Shown in pieces: positions 42,948 through 50,695 of a stretch of 64,000 nt of DNA. Every line of letters starts with the position of its first letter. Positions within the stretch are counted from its first letter, which is position 1. The notes under the pieces were generated by a model, which was not told the DNA's origin, ran no database searches, and worked only from the letters and a program-made list of their open reading frames with translations. The stretch lies in assembly GCF_026341855.1 (NCBI RefSeq), contig NZ_JAPENW010000001.1, forward strand, positions 1,798,001 through 1,862,000, in the 5' to 3' direction. The position numbers and the translations under genes are program-made. Source of the DNA: Streptomyces sp. NBC_00568. Its GTDB lineage: Bacteria; Actinomycetota; Actinomycetes; Streptomycetales; Streptomycetaceae.

Positions 42948-43976
42948 TCAGCGGCCCGTCTTGGGATCGAATGCGTCCCGGACCGAGTCACCGAGGAGGT
43001 TGAACGCCACGACGAAAACGACCATGGCGACACCCGGGAAGAACATGTAGACCGGGTCCAGTTCGTAGATGTCCGACCCGATGGCGAACATCCGGCCCCA
43101 GTCGGGGGTCGGTTCGGTGTAGCCGACGCCGACGAATGAGAGAAACGCGACCGACAGGATGGTGCTCGGCAGCATGTACGTGCCCTGCACCAGGATCGGT
43201 GTGACGAGGTTCGGCAGCAGTTCCTTGCGGATGATCCGCCAGGGAGAGGCGCCCGCGACCCTCGCGGCCTCGACGAACTCCCGCTCACGCAGCGAGAGGG
43301 CGACGGCCCGGATCAGCCGGGCGAGGCCCATCCAGCCGAGGAACCACAGCACTCCGATGATCGCGAGCGCGTGGATGTAGGTGGGCGTCTCCTCGTCGGG
43401 GGCGACGAACACCGCGGTGATGACGGGCATCGAAGCGATCATGAACAGCTGCTGCGGGAACGCGAGCAGGAAGTCCGTGAACCGGCCGAGCCAGTAGTCG
43501 ATCTTGCCACCGAAGTAGCCGCCGACCAGGCCGATCAGCACCCCCATCAGCACCATCGCGACGGTGGCCGCGAGCGCCGTGTACAGCGAGGTGCGCATGC
43601 CGTACAGGAGCTGCATGAACACATCGCGCCCGAGGGTGGGTTCGATCCCGAACCAGTACTCCGACGTGATGCCGCCGTTGGGGCCGGCCGGCATGTTGAA
43701 GTCGTTCAGGAGCGTGGGGTCGTCCTGCCCGTACAGGGTGTACGGGTCCTTGCCGTAGAGCTTCGAGATCAGCGGAGCGAGCGCGGCGATCAGGAAGAAA
43801 AGGATCACGATGTACGCGGAGACGACACCGCTGCGGTCGCGTTTGAACCGGCGCCACATCAGCTGGCCGGGCGATCGGCCCTCCAGCTTTCCCGACGCGT
43901 CGGAAAGTTTCTGCTCGGCCGGTTCATCGACCCGGGGGGAGGCTTCCGCGCCCTCGATCTCGATCGGACTCGTCAT
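42948..43976 (-). CDS. bldKA: Oligopeptide ABC importer permease BldKA-like (cluster 3)
   Basis: A 342-residue OppC-type permease. The polar N-terminus leads to QLMWRRFKRDRSGVVSAYIV. The long loop KLYGKDPYTLYGQDDPTLLND to WFGIEPTLGRDVF is the counterpart of that in cluster 2. EAA loop: FVEAARVAGASPWRIIRKELLPN. It ends DAFDPKTGR. It is the first gene of the cluster. About 570 bp of upstream sequence separate it from typA and hold a possible leader peptide and several inverted repeats. Confidence 0.85.
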   Translation of the reverse strand: MTSPIEIEGAEASPRVDEPAEQKLSDASGKLEGRSPGQLMWRRFKRDRSGVVSAYIVILFFLIAALAPLISKLYGKDPYTLYGQDDPTLLNDFNMPAGPNGGITSEYWFGIEPTLGRDVFMQLLYGMRTSLYTALAATVAMVLMGVLIGLVGGYFGGKIDYWLGRFTDFLLAFPQQLFMIASMPVITAVFVAPDEETPTYIHALAIIGVLWFLGWMGLARLIRAVALSLREREFVEAARVAGASPWRIIRKELLPNLVTPILVQGTYMLPSTILSVAFLSFVGVGYTEPTPDWGRMFAIGSDIYELDPVYMFFPGVAMVVFVVAFNLLGDSVRDAFDPKTGR

Positions 43977-44067
43977 GATTCGTCCATTTCATGGGTGCGC
44001 CGAGTCCACGGCCGCCACAGGGTAGGGCAGCCGCGTTCGGACCATGCGGATCAGGAGAGACGTATGC

Positions 44068-44133
44068 CTAGCGGTCGCTGCGCGCCAGAGCGCTGCTTGC
44101 GACAACTCGCAGGTGAACACGCGTAGTTGGCAT
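44068..44133 (-). CDS. Possible leader peptide upstream of bldKA
   Basis: A 21-codon ORF beginning MPTTRVHLRVV and ending ARSDR before TAG. A near-ideal GAGGAGG ribosome site lies 6 nt before the ATG at 44133. The core TRVHLRVVASSALAR resembles the short Arg/Leu/Val/Ala leader peptides that precede some metabolic operons in streptomycetes, although the usual Cys residues are missing. It ends 91 bp before bldKA. An in-frame ATG at 44148 would give a 26-residue form. Expression is not proven. Confidence 0.45.
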   Translation of the reverse strand: MPTTRVHLRVVASSALARSDR

Positions 44134-44183
44134 CTGGTGCCTCCTCATGACTCAACCGTTGCACGGACAGGAGGGGCTTCTGA

Positions 44184-44214
44184 TTGACCTCCGACACCCC
44201 TGACGGAGGATCAA
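44184..44214 (-). promoter_or_regulatory. Inverted repeat upstream of the leader peptide
   Basis: TTGACCTCCG (44184-44193) pairs with CGGAGG-A-TCAA (44204-44214) with one bulged base and a loop of about 10 nt. It could be an operator or an RNA hairpin in the bldKA leader, about 50 bp upstream of the leader-peptide ribosome site. Confidence 0.4.
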
Positions 44215-44289
44215 ACACCCCACTGTGCTCGTGAGTCGGCACTGTCCCCACAGCGCATGACCCATTGACCCGAGCGTTACGCGGCTAAC

Positions 44290-44309
44290 TATCTGACATG
44301 AGCCAGATA
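44290..44309. promoter_or_regulatory. Spaced palindrome in the bldKA upstream region
   Basis: TATCTG and CAGATA are separated by 8 bp in an AT-rich patch about 310 bp upstream of bldKA. The geometry (20 bp overall) suits a dimeric regulator. No -10/-35 pair could be assigned with confidence. Confidence 0.35.
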
Positions 44310-44477
44310 ACCGACCACAGCCTTTAGGTCTCGGTTCCATCACAGCTGGCGCGTACATCTTCCAAAATCTGGACAAAATGATCTGCGGGAGAAGCCCGCG
44401 AAACGGACGTGTTACATGCCTATCGGTCGGGTGGCTCCGCATTTCGGACATGGAAGGGCGGAAAACGGGTTGCAAAA

Positions 44478-44513
44478 AGCCCGGGTGCCCCCATGCTTGG
44501 GGGCACCCGGGCT
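44478..44513 (-). terminator. Intrinsic terminator of typA
   Basis: A perfect 15-bp stem (starting AGCCCGGGTG) with a 6-nt loop. On the minus strand it is followed by TTTTTG. It begins 36 bp after the typA stop codon and should isolate bldKA from typA transcription. Confidence 0.85.
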
Positions 44514-44548
44514 CGGTTGCCGGTGGATCAGCCGGCCAGGCCGGTGGA

Positions 44549-46462
44549 TCAGCCGTGCTTGGCGCGGCTGGCGGTGCGACCGCGCTCCTTCTGGTCGAGA
44601 ACGAGCTTGCGAATGCGAACGGACTCCGGGGTCACCTCGACGCACTCGTCGTCGCGGCAGAACTCCAGCGACTGCTCCAGCGAGAGCTTGCGCGGCGGGA
44701 CGATCGCCTCGAACGAGTCGGCGGCGGCGGACCGCATGTTGGTGAGCTTCTTCTCCTTGGTGATGTTCACGTCCATGTCGTCGGCGCGGGAGTTCTCGCC
44801 GACGATCATGCCCTCGTACACCTCGGTGCCGGGGTCGGTGAACAGCACACCGCGCTCCTGGAGGTTCGTCATCGCAAACGCGGTGACGGCGCCCGCGCGG
44901 TCGGCGACCAGCGAACCGTTGTTACGGGTCGTCAGGGTGCCGAACCACGGCTCGTGGCCCTCGTGGATGGAGTGGGCGATGCCCGTACCGCGCGTACCGG
45001 TCAGGAACTCGGTCCGGAAGCCGATGAGGCCGCGGGACGGGACGACGAACTCCAGGCGGACCCAGCCGGAGCCGTGGTTCGACATGTTGTCCATGCGGCC
45101 CTTGCGGACGCCCATGAGCTGCGTGACCGCGCCCATGTGCTCCTCGGGGACGTCGATCGTCATGCGCTCGACGGGCTCGTGGACCTTGCCGTCGATGACC
45201 TGGGTGACGACCTGCGGCTTGCCGATGGTCAGCTCGAAGCCCTCGCGGCGCATCTGCTCGACCAGGATGGCGAGCGCGAGCTCACCGCGGCCCTGGACCT
45301 CCCAGGCGTCCGGGCGCTCGGTGTCGAGCACGCGGAGGGAGACGTTGCCGACCAGCTCGCGGTCGAGACGGTCCTTGACCTGGCGGGCGGTGACCTTGCG
45401 GTCCTTGTCCTTGACCGCGGCCTTGGCGTCCGCGCCCTTGCCCGTGCCACCACGGCCGACCAGCGGCGAGGTGTTCGTACCGATCGTCATGGAGATCGCC
45501 GGCTCGTCGACCGTGATCAGCGGCAGCGCGATCGGGTTCTCCGGGTCGGCCAGGGTCTCGCCGATCATGATGTCCGGGATACCGGCGACGGCGCAGATGT
45601 CACCGGGACCGGCCACCTCGGCGGGCTTGCGGGTGAGCGCCTCGGTCATCAGCAGCTCGGTGATGCGCACGTTGGACATCGTGCCGTCGCGCTTGATCCA
45701 CGTGACGGTCTGGCCCTTGCGCAGCTCGCCCTGCTCGACGCGGAGCAGCGCGATACGGCCGAGGAAGTTGTCGGCGTCCAGGTTGGTCACGTGGGCCTGG
45801 AGCGGCGCGGACTCGTCGAAGGACGGGGCCGGGACGGACTCCAGGATCGTGGTGAAGAACGGCTCCAGGCTGTCGCTGTCGGCCGGGACGGTGCCGTTCT
45901 CCGGCTTGGTCAGCGAGGCCACGCCGTCACGCGCGCACGCGTAGACGATCGGGAACTCGATCTGCTCCTCGTCGGCGTCCAGGTCGAGGAAGAGGTCGTA
46001 CGCCTCGTTCACGACCTCGTCGATGCGCGAGTCGGGACGGTCCGTCTTGTTGATGCACAGGATGACGGGCAGGCGGGCCTGCAGCGCCTTGCGCAGCACG
46101 AAGCGGGTCTGGGGCAGCGGGCCCTCGGAGGCGTCGACGAGCAGGACGACCGCGTCCACCATCGACAGACCGCGCTCGACCTCACCACCGAAGTCGGCGT
46201 GGCCGGGGGTGTCGATGATGTTGATCGTGATGACGTCGCCGCCATCCTTCGGGTGGTACTTGACCGCCGTGTTCTTCGCCAGGATCGTGATGCCCTTCTC
46301 ACGTTCCAGGTCGTTCGAGTCCATCATGCGGTCGTCGAGCGACTCGGCGGCGTGCGCGGCGAAGGCACCGGCCTGCTTGAGCATGGCGTCGACCAGAGTG
46401 GTCTTGCCGTGGTCGACGTGGGCGACGATGGCGACGTTGCGGATGTCGTGGCGCGTGGCCAT
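44549..46462 (-). CDS. typA: Translational GTPase TypA/BipA
   Basis: A 637-residue ribosome-associated GTPase. G motifs: AHVDHGKTTL (15-24), the switch region with EREKGITI, DTPGHADFGGEVER and NKTDRPDSR. EF-G-like domains III and V and the TypA-specific C-terminal domain follow. It acts on the 70S ribosome in stress adaptation and ribosome assembly. ATG 46462 is where the family begins; in-frame sequence upstream is not conserved coding sequence. A terminator follows. The cluster 3 importer lies downstream on the same strand but has its own leader region. Confidence 0.95.
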   Translation of the reverse strand: MATRHDIRNVAIVAHVDHGKTTLVDAMLKQAGAFAAHAAESLDDRMMDSNDLEREKGITILAKNTAVKYHPKDGGDVITINIIDTPGHADFGGEVERGLSMVDAVVLLVDASEGPLPQTRFVLRKALQARLPVILCINKTDRPDSRIDEVVNEAYDLFLDLDADEEQIEFPIVYACARDGVASLTKPENGTVPADSDSLEPFFTTILESVPAPSFDESAPLQAHVTNLDADNFLGRIALLRVEQGELRKGQTVTWIKRDGTMSNVRITELLMTEALTRKPAEVAGPGDICAVAGIPDIMIGETLADPENPIALPLITVDEPAISMTIGTNTSPLVGRGGTGKGADAKAAVKDKDRKVTARQVKDRLDRELVGNVSLRVLDTERPDAWEVQGRGELALAILVEQMRREGFELTIGKPQVVTQVIDGKVHEPVERMTIDVPEEHMGAVTQLMGVRKGRMDNMSNHGSGWVRLEFVVPSRGLIGFRTEFLTGTRGTGIAHSIHEGHEPWFGTLTTRNNGSLVADRAGAVTAFAMTNLQERGVLFTDPGTEVYEGMIVGENSRADDMDVNITKEKKLTNMRSAAADSFEAIVPPRKLSLEQSLEFCRDDECVEVTPESVRIRKLVLDQKERGRTASRAKHG

Positions 46463-46595
46463 ATTGAGGCGCTTCTCCCGGAGTGAGTGGACGGCCTCCG
46501 CAGCGCGGGGCCTGCCGGGCTGAACACGCCACGGCCTTACCCCATGGTACGTGGCCCGGACGGAGGCGGCCTCCGCAGGGCCACGGGCCCCGAAC

Positions 46596-46629
46596 CGGCC
46601 GGGGCCCGCCACAAGGCGGGCCCCGGCCG
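46596..46629 (-). terminator. Terminator hairpin after the orphan SBP lipoprotein gene
   Basis: A perfect 15-bp stem (46596-46610 with 46615-46629) around the loop ACAA. It lies 12 bp past the stop of the lipoprotein gene and upstream of typA on the same strand. No T-tract follows. Confidence 0.7.
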
Positions 46630-46641
46630 TTCACCCGCGGG

Positions 46642-48996
46642 TCAGCCGCTCTTCGACGGGCTCGCCGAGGGGTGCGCGCCCTTCTTCAGGAAGCCCATGT
46701 CCTCGTACACCGGGGTCTGGAATCCGAAGGCTCCGGCGTTCACGACGTCCTTGCGCGCCGCCGTGAGCTGGGGTCGCTGGTAGAGGGGGATGGAACCGGC
46801 CGCGGCCCAGATGCGGGCGTCCGCCTTGCGGACGAGGGAGCGCTCCTCGTCCGCGTCCAGGGTGGACAGAGCCTGATCGAACAACTGATCGACCTGGTCG
46901 GTTCCGACGCGGGTGTAGTTCTGCTCGACGCTCAGCGAGCCGTCGGCCGCCGGAACGGGCTTGGCGTAGATCGGGCGGGCGTCGGTGGCCGGGAAGGCGG
47001 AGGCGGGCCACGAGTAGAGCGCCAGGTCGTACTGGCCCGAGGCGATGTGGTCCGTGAAATAGCTCTCGTCGGAGACCTTCGAGATGTCCGTACGGATACC
47101 GATACCCCGGAGCATCCGCGCGATCCGGTCGGCGACGGCACGCAGCGACTCCGAGCCCGGCCCGGAGGGCAGGACGAAGCGGAGTGCCAGCGGCTTGCCG
47201 TCCTTGGCGAGGGCATTGGCCGCCGCGCCCGCCGGAGCGGCCGTCCCCTTGGGCGCGTACGCCCCCGGGACCCCGCCCTGCTTGGCGTACTGCTTGCTGT
47301 CCAGCTGCCTCGCGGCCTGCTCGTCCGTGCGCGTGCCCGGCCTGGCGCCGGTCTGCTGCTCCTGCTTCCCGGTGTGCTCCTTGGGGTCCTGTCGCAGCTC
47401 CCGGTCGGCCTCGGACGGCTTGTCGTCCTCACCGACGATGTACGTCCCGCCGTCGCCCGGACTGTCGTCGGTGTCCGCCTTCTTGCCCTTGGACCCGGCC
47501 GCCTTCTCCGTCTTCTTCTGCTCCTTGACCGGCCCGCCGGGCACCCACCCGGCGTCCGCGAGCAGCGCCCGCGCCTCGGCGGTGTCCTGGTCGCCGAGAG
47601 CGCCGCTGTTGTCGGCGTACGCCTCCTGGCCGATGAGGGCGAGATGGCTGCCGACCGGCTCGGCGGGCAGGCCGAGCGGCTTGAGGACGACCCGGGCGAG
47701 TTCCTTGCGGTCCAGGGCGCGGGCCACCGCGCGACGGACGCGTTCGTCGGCGAGGGGGCCCTCGGAGCCGTTGAGGGCGAGCTGGGTGAAGGCGGGTTCG
47801 AGAGACTTGCGGACCACGAAGTCGCTCAGCGCCGCCTGCCGGCGGGCCTCCTTCGCCTTCGCCTTCGCCTCGCTGCCCTTCGCGCCTGCCGTGTCCTTCT
47901 CGCTCTTCTCCTCGTCCTCGCCCTCGCTCTCGTCCGCCGGGGCCTTCCCGTCCTCCTCCGCGGCCCTGCTCTTCTCGCTCTTGCCGCTCTTCTCGCTCTT
48001 CTCGCTCTTCTCCGAGGACTTGTCCTTCTCCGAGGACTTGTCCTTCTCGCCCTTGGCGCCCGCCGTGTGCGTCCCGTCCGCCGCGGAGGCCCCCTGCAAC
48101 GGGGCACCGTCCTTGTGCCGGGCGGCGAGGGTGATGCGCTCGGCTTCCGCGGGATCGATCTCGGCCAGATCGAGCTTGCCGTCGGCGAGCGCGGTGGCCC
48201 GCTTGTCACGGGCGACGGCCACCAGGGCGATCTCGGCGAGCTTGCCGGGGCGGCCCCACCAGCGCGGGTTGCGCGTGAGGCTGACCGTGCCGGCCTTGCG
48301 GTCGACCTTCTTCACCGCGAAGGGCCCCGCGGTGACCCTGAGCTTGCGTCGCGCGCCGTCGTTGAAGGAGTCCGCGGTCCCCATGACGTCCTTCGGGTAC
48401 AGCGGCGAGAACAGCGCCTTCCAGTCGGCGTAGGGCCGGCTGAACGTGACGCGGATCTCCAGGTTGTTCTTGCCCCGCTCGATCTTCTCGATGCGGTCGT
48501 AGCCGGCGTTGCGGGCCGTCCAGTACGCGGAGTCCTTGCCGGACAGGGCGCGCCACTGGGCGGCGAAGTCGGCGGCCCCGATCTCGCGTCCGTCGCTCCA
48601 CACGGCCTGCTGGTTGAGCTTGTACAGCACGACCTGCTTGGGCTCGGTGTCGACTACCTTCGCCGATTCCAGGTAGTCGGGGTTGATCTGCGGCCGCCCG
48701 TTCGCGTCGAGCCGGTACATCGACGGCAGTACGGCGCCGGCGACACGGGAGGTCGCGGCGTCGGCGTCCGCCTGGAACGCGTTCAGCGTCTCCGGTACGG
48801 CGTCCACGGCCCAGCGCAGGGTGCCGCCGTCGGCGATCTGGTCACGGGACGCGGGCGCGATGTCCTGCGCGGCCGCGGGCCTGTCCGCCTCGTCCTCCGC
48901 GCTGCACGCGGCCAGGGCGGGTACCGCGAGCACGCCCGCGGTGAGGAATGCGGCCGAGCGCATCACCGCGCGCAGTCCGACGCCGTCGTGGGACAT
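46642..48996 (-). CDS. Orphan family-5 solute-binding lipoprotein with charged insertions
   Basis: A 784-residue lipoprotein, about 200 residues longer than usual for SBP_bac_5. The signal peptide ends LAAC near residue 30. The binding-protein fold is recognisable in GGTLRWAVDAVPETLNAF, W-SDGREIGAADFAAQWRAL, FTQLALNGSEGPLADERVRRAVARALDR and the C-terminal YDLALYSWPAS. Two insertions interrupt it. The first (about 300-385) is dominated by Lys, Ser and Glu in KSEKSE repeats. The second (about 495-590) is rich in Lys, Gly, Asp and Gln. ATG 48996 is preferred to a GTG 3 bp upstream because GGAGG is 8 nt from it. No permease genes are adjacent. Confidence 0.82.
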   Translation of the reverse strand: MSHDGVGLRAVMRSAAFLTAGVLAVPALAACSAEDEADRPAAAQDIAPASRDQIADGGTLRWAVDAVPETLNAFQADADAATSRVAGAVLPSMYRLDANGRPQINPDYLESAKVVDTEPKQVVLYKLNQQAVWSDGREIGAADFAAQWRALSGKDSAYWTARNAGYDRIEKIERGKNNLEIRVTFSRPYADWKALFSPLYPKDVMGTADSFNDGARRKLRVTAGPFAVKKVDRKAGTVSLTRNPRWWGRPGKLAEIALVAVARDKRATALADGKLDLAEIDPAEAERITLAARHKDGAPLQGASAADGTHTAGAKGEKDKSSEKDKSSEKSEKSEKSGKSEKSRAAEEDGKAPADESEGEDEEKSEKDTAGAKGSEAKAKAKEARRQAALSDFVVRKSLEPAFTQLALNGSEGPLADERVRRAVARALDRKELARVVLKPLGLPAEPVGSHLALIGQEAYADNSGALGDQDTAEARALLADAGWVPGGPVKEQKKTEKAAGSKGKKADTDDSPGDGGTYIVGEDDKPSEADRELRQDPKEHTGKQEQQTGARPGTRTDEQAARQLDSKQYAKQGGVPGAYAPKGTAAPAGAAANALAKDGKPLALRFVLPSGPGSESLRAVADRIARMLRGIGIRTDISKVSDESYFTDHIASGQYDLALYSWPASAFPATDARPIYAKPVPAADGSLSVEQNYTRVGTDQVDQLFDQALSTLDADEERSLVRKADARIWAAAGSIPLYQRPQLTAARKDVVNAGAFGFQTPVYEDMGFLKKGAHPSASPSKSG

Positions 48997-48999
48997 CAC

Positions 49000-49485
49000 T
49001 GCAACCTCCGGGGGACGCTCCGCTGCGTGGGGCAGGTCTGCTGCCGATCACGTTTGGCCGTATATGGAGCTGATCTGATGTATGGCCCCACTGAAGGGGA
49101 GCCCGGCCGGACGGAAGCGGCGACACGGCGACGGACATCCGGAACCCCACCCGTGCGGCGCAATCCGGCGCCTCTCCCCCGGGGCCCGGCCCGCGCCGGG
49201 CCCTTGCCGCGCCTGGGACGCACCCGTCGCACCGCGCCAGTGGCCATGTGAGGCCCCGTCGTGGGCTCTCCCCGCGCCGCTCCAGGCGCACGGGGAGAAC
49301 GGGCGGCGCGCGGGGAAGGCGGCCGGCGCGCCGGGAAAACGGACGGCGCGCGGGGCGCGTTCTGGAGCGTGCGAGCCCTCAATCCGTGCACACGCCTTCA
49401 CACGGGTACGTGTGACGCGCAACACTCGCAGGCGCATGAACGTTGCCGCCTGGGGCCGCAGGGCCCGCGGAAGTGAGGGCAAGTC
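49000..49485. other. Intergenic region upstream of the sdh operon
   Basis: A 486-bp divergent gap with no supported gene. Segment 49285-49365 is built of imperfect repeats around GGCGGCGCGCGGGGAA. The remainder should hold the promoters of the lipoprotein gene and of the coiled-coil/sdh genes, but no convincing -10/-35 pair was found. Confidence 0.5.
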
Positions 49486-49809
49486 ATGTCCGTGCACGAC
49501 GACCTGACGTCAGTCCAGCGCTGCCTCGACGATCTGCAGCGGTCGGTGCGGCGCCTGGAACAGCAGATGGGCGCCGGTCTGGAGATGCGCCGCGTGCGTG
49601 CCGACGCCGACCACCTGCGCGAGAGCGTCGCGCTGCTGCGCGAGGCCACCGCGGGCTCCTCCCGGCTCCCGGCCGCTTCCGGACCGGCGGGACCCGCGTC
49701 CGGCCGGCGGCCCGATCTGGTGCCCATCTCCGACATCCCGTACGACAGCTCCCTGTGGACCGATTCCGACGACGAGGGTCTCGGCGCGCACCACGGTCCC
49801 ACCCACTGA
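49486..49809 (+). CDS. Small coiled-coil protein upstream of the sdh genes
   Basis: A 107-residue soluble protein. Residues 1-53 are strongly helical with heptads (VQRCLDDLQRSVRRLEQQMGAGLEMRRVRADADHLRESVALL), predicting a coiled coil. The rest is a flexible Pro/Gly/Ala linker and an acidic tail with ISDIPYDSSLW. GAGGG precedes the ATG. It lies 46 bp ahead of the succinate dehydrogenase anchor gene on the same strand, so the genes may be cotranscribed. The function is unknown, and no relation to Sdh is proven. Confidence 0.72.
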   Translation: MSVHDDLTSVQRCLDDLQRSVRRLEQQMGAGLEMRRVRADADHLRESVALLREATAGSSRLPAASGPAGPASGRRPDLVPISDIPYDSSLWTDSDDEGLGAHHGPTH

Positions 49810-49855
49810 GCGCCCTCGACACCGGCGCACCCCCGAACCCGACCGGAGTGCGAAG

Positions 49856-50677
49856 TTGGCCACTGGTACGGAACCTCATCTGAACAGCGGCGGTGTACGA
49901 ACCGGTACGCGCGCCGCGATCGCCGCCCCGCATCTGCGGACCGACCGCTGGTGGCTGGCGCCCGCCGCCACCGCGGCCGGGCTGCTGGCCTTCGTCGTGT
50001 ACTCGACCTGGCGGGCCTTCTCGGACACGCACTACTACGCGGCGCCGTACGTCTCGCCGTTCTACTCGCCCTGCCTGGCGGAGCGGTGCGAAACCATGCG
50101 CGCCGGACCGAACACGGATCTGTTCGGGAGCTGGTGGGGCATCTCCCCCGCGATCATCATCCTGATCTTCCCGCTCGGATTCCGGCTGACCTGCTACTAC
50201 TACCGCAAGGCCTACTACCGGGGCTTCTGGGCGAGCCCGCCGGCCTGCGCGGTCGCCGAGCCGCACAAGAAGTACACCGGCGAGACCCGCTTCCCGCTGA
50301 TCCTGCAGAACATCCACCGGTACTTCTTCTACGCGGCCCTCGTCGTCGCCGGCATCCTGACGTACGACACCGTGCTCGCCTTCCGCGACGAGCACTACGC
50401 GTGGGGCCACATGGGCCTCGGCACCCTGGTGTTCCTGGTCAACATCACGCTGATCTGGGCGTACACCCTCTCCTGCCACTCCTGCCGGCACATCGTGGGC
50501 GGGAAGCTCAAGCACTTCTCCAAGCATCCCGTGCGCTACCGGATGTGGCAGTGGGTCGGGAAGCTGAACGCCCGTCACATGCTGCTCGCCTGGGCGTCGT
50601 TGGTGAGCGTGGCGCTCGCCGACTTCTACGTGTACCTGGTCGCGTCCGGCGCCTTCGACGATCCGCGCTTCTTCTAG
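49856..50677 (+). CDS. sdhC: Succinate dehydrogenase membrane-anchor subunit (Sdh1-type)
   Basis: A 273-residue integral membrane protein with five hydrophobic segments (about 35-52, 97-113, 155-175, 186-206 and 242-262). It matches the single-polypeptide anchor of mycobacterial Sdh1-type complexes rather than separate SdhC and SdhD. Conserved-looking features are the loop PFYSPCLAERC and, after the fourth helix, CHSCRH at residues 207-212. The latter has the Cys/His spacing expected for a Rieske-like cluster as reported in a mycobacterial Sdh1 structure. The TTG at 49856 has a GGAG site 7 nt upstream, and no ATG or GTG is suitable. Confidence 0.82.
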   Translation: MATGTEPHLNSGGVRTGTRAAIAAPHLRTDRWWLAPAATAAGLLAFVVYSTWRAFSDTHYYAAPYVSPFYSPCLAERCETMRAGPNTDLFGSWWGISPAIIILIFPLGFRLTCYYYRKAYYRGFWASPPACAVAEPHKKYTGETRFPLILQNIHRYFFYAALVVAGILTYDTVLAFRDEHYAWGHMGLGTLVFLVNITLIWAYTLSCHSCRHIVGGKLKHFSKHPVRYRMWQWVGKLNARHMLLAWASLVSVALADFYVYLVASGAFDDPRFF

Positions 50678-50695
50678 ATTGGGTGGAGCCCTCTG

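Larger units (their letters stand above)
43977..44548. other. Long leader region upstream of the bldK-like cluster
   Basis: A 572-bp stretch with no full-size gene. Reading toward bldKA on the minus strand it holds the typA terminator (44478-44513), a spaced palindrome (44290-44309), a bulged inverted repeat (44184-44214) and a possible 21-codon leader peptide (44068-44133). It is much less GC-rich than the coding DNA on both sides, as expected of a regulatory region. Confidence 0.6.

Noticed and set aside
46483..49251. A plus-strand open frame of more than 900 codons opposite the lipoprotein gene
   Set aside because: Same reason: it is antisense to a lipoprotein gene with signal peptide, lipobox and ribosome site.
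49261..49476. A small plus-strand ORF in the gap upstream of the sdh genes
   Set aside because: The product is a repeat of Arg, Gly and Ala derived from the GC-rich repeats there, without a ribosome site.
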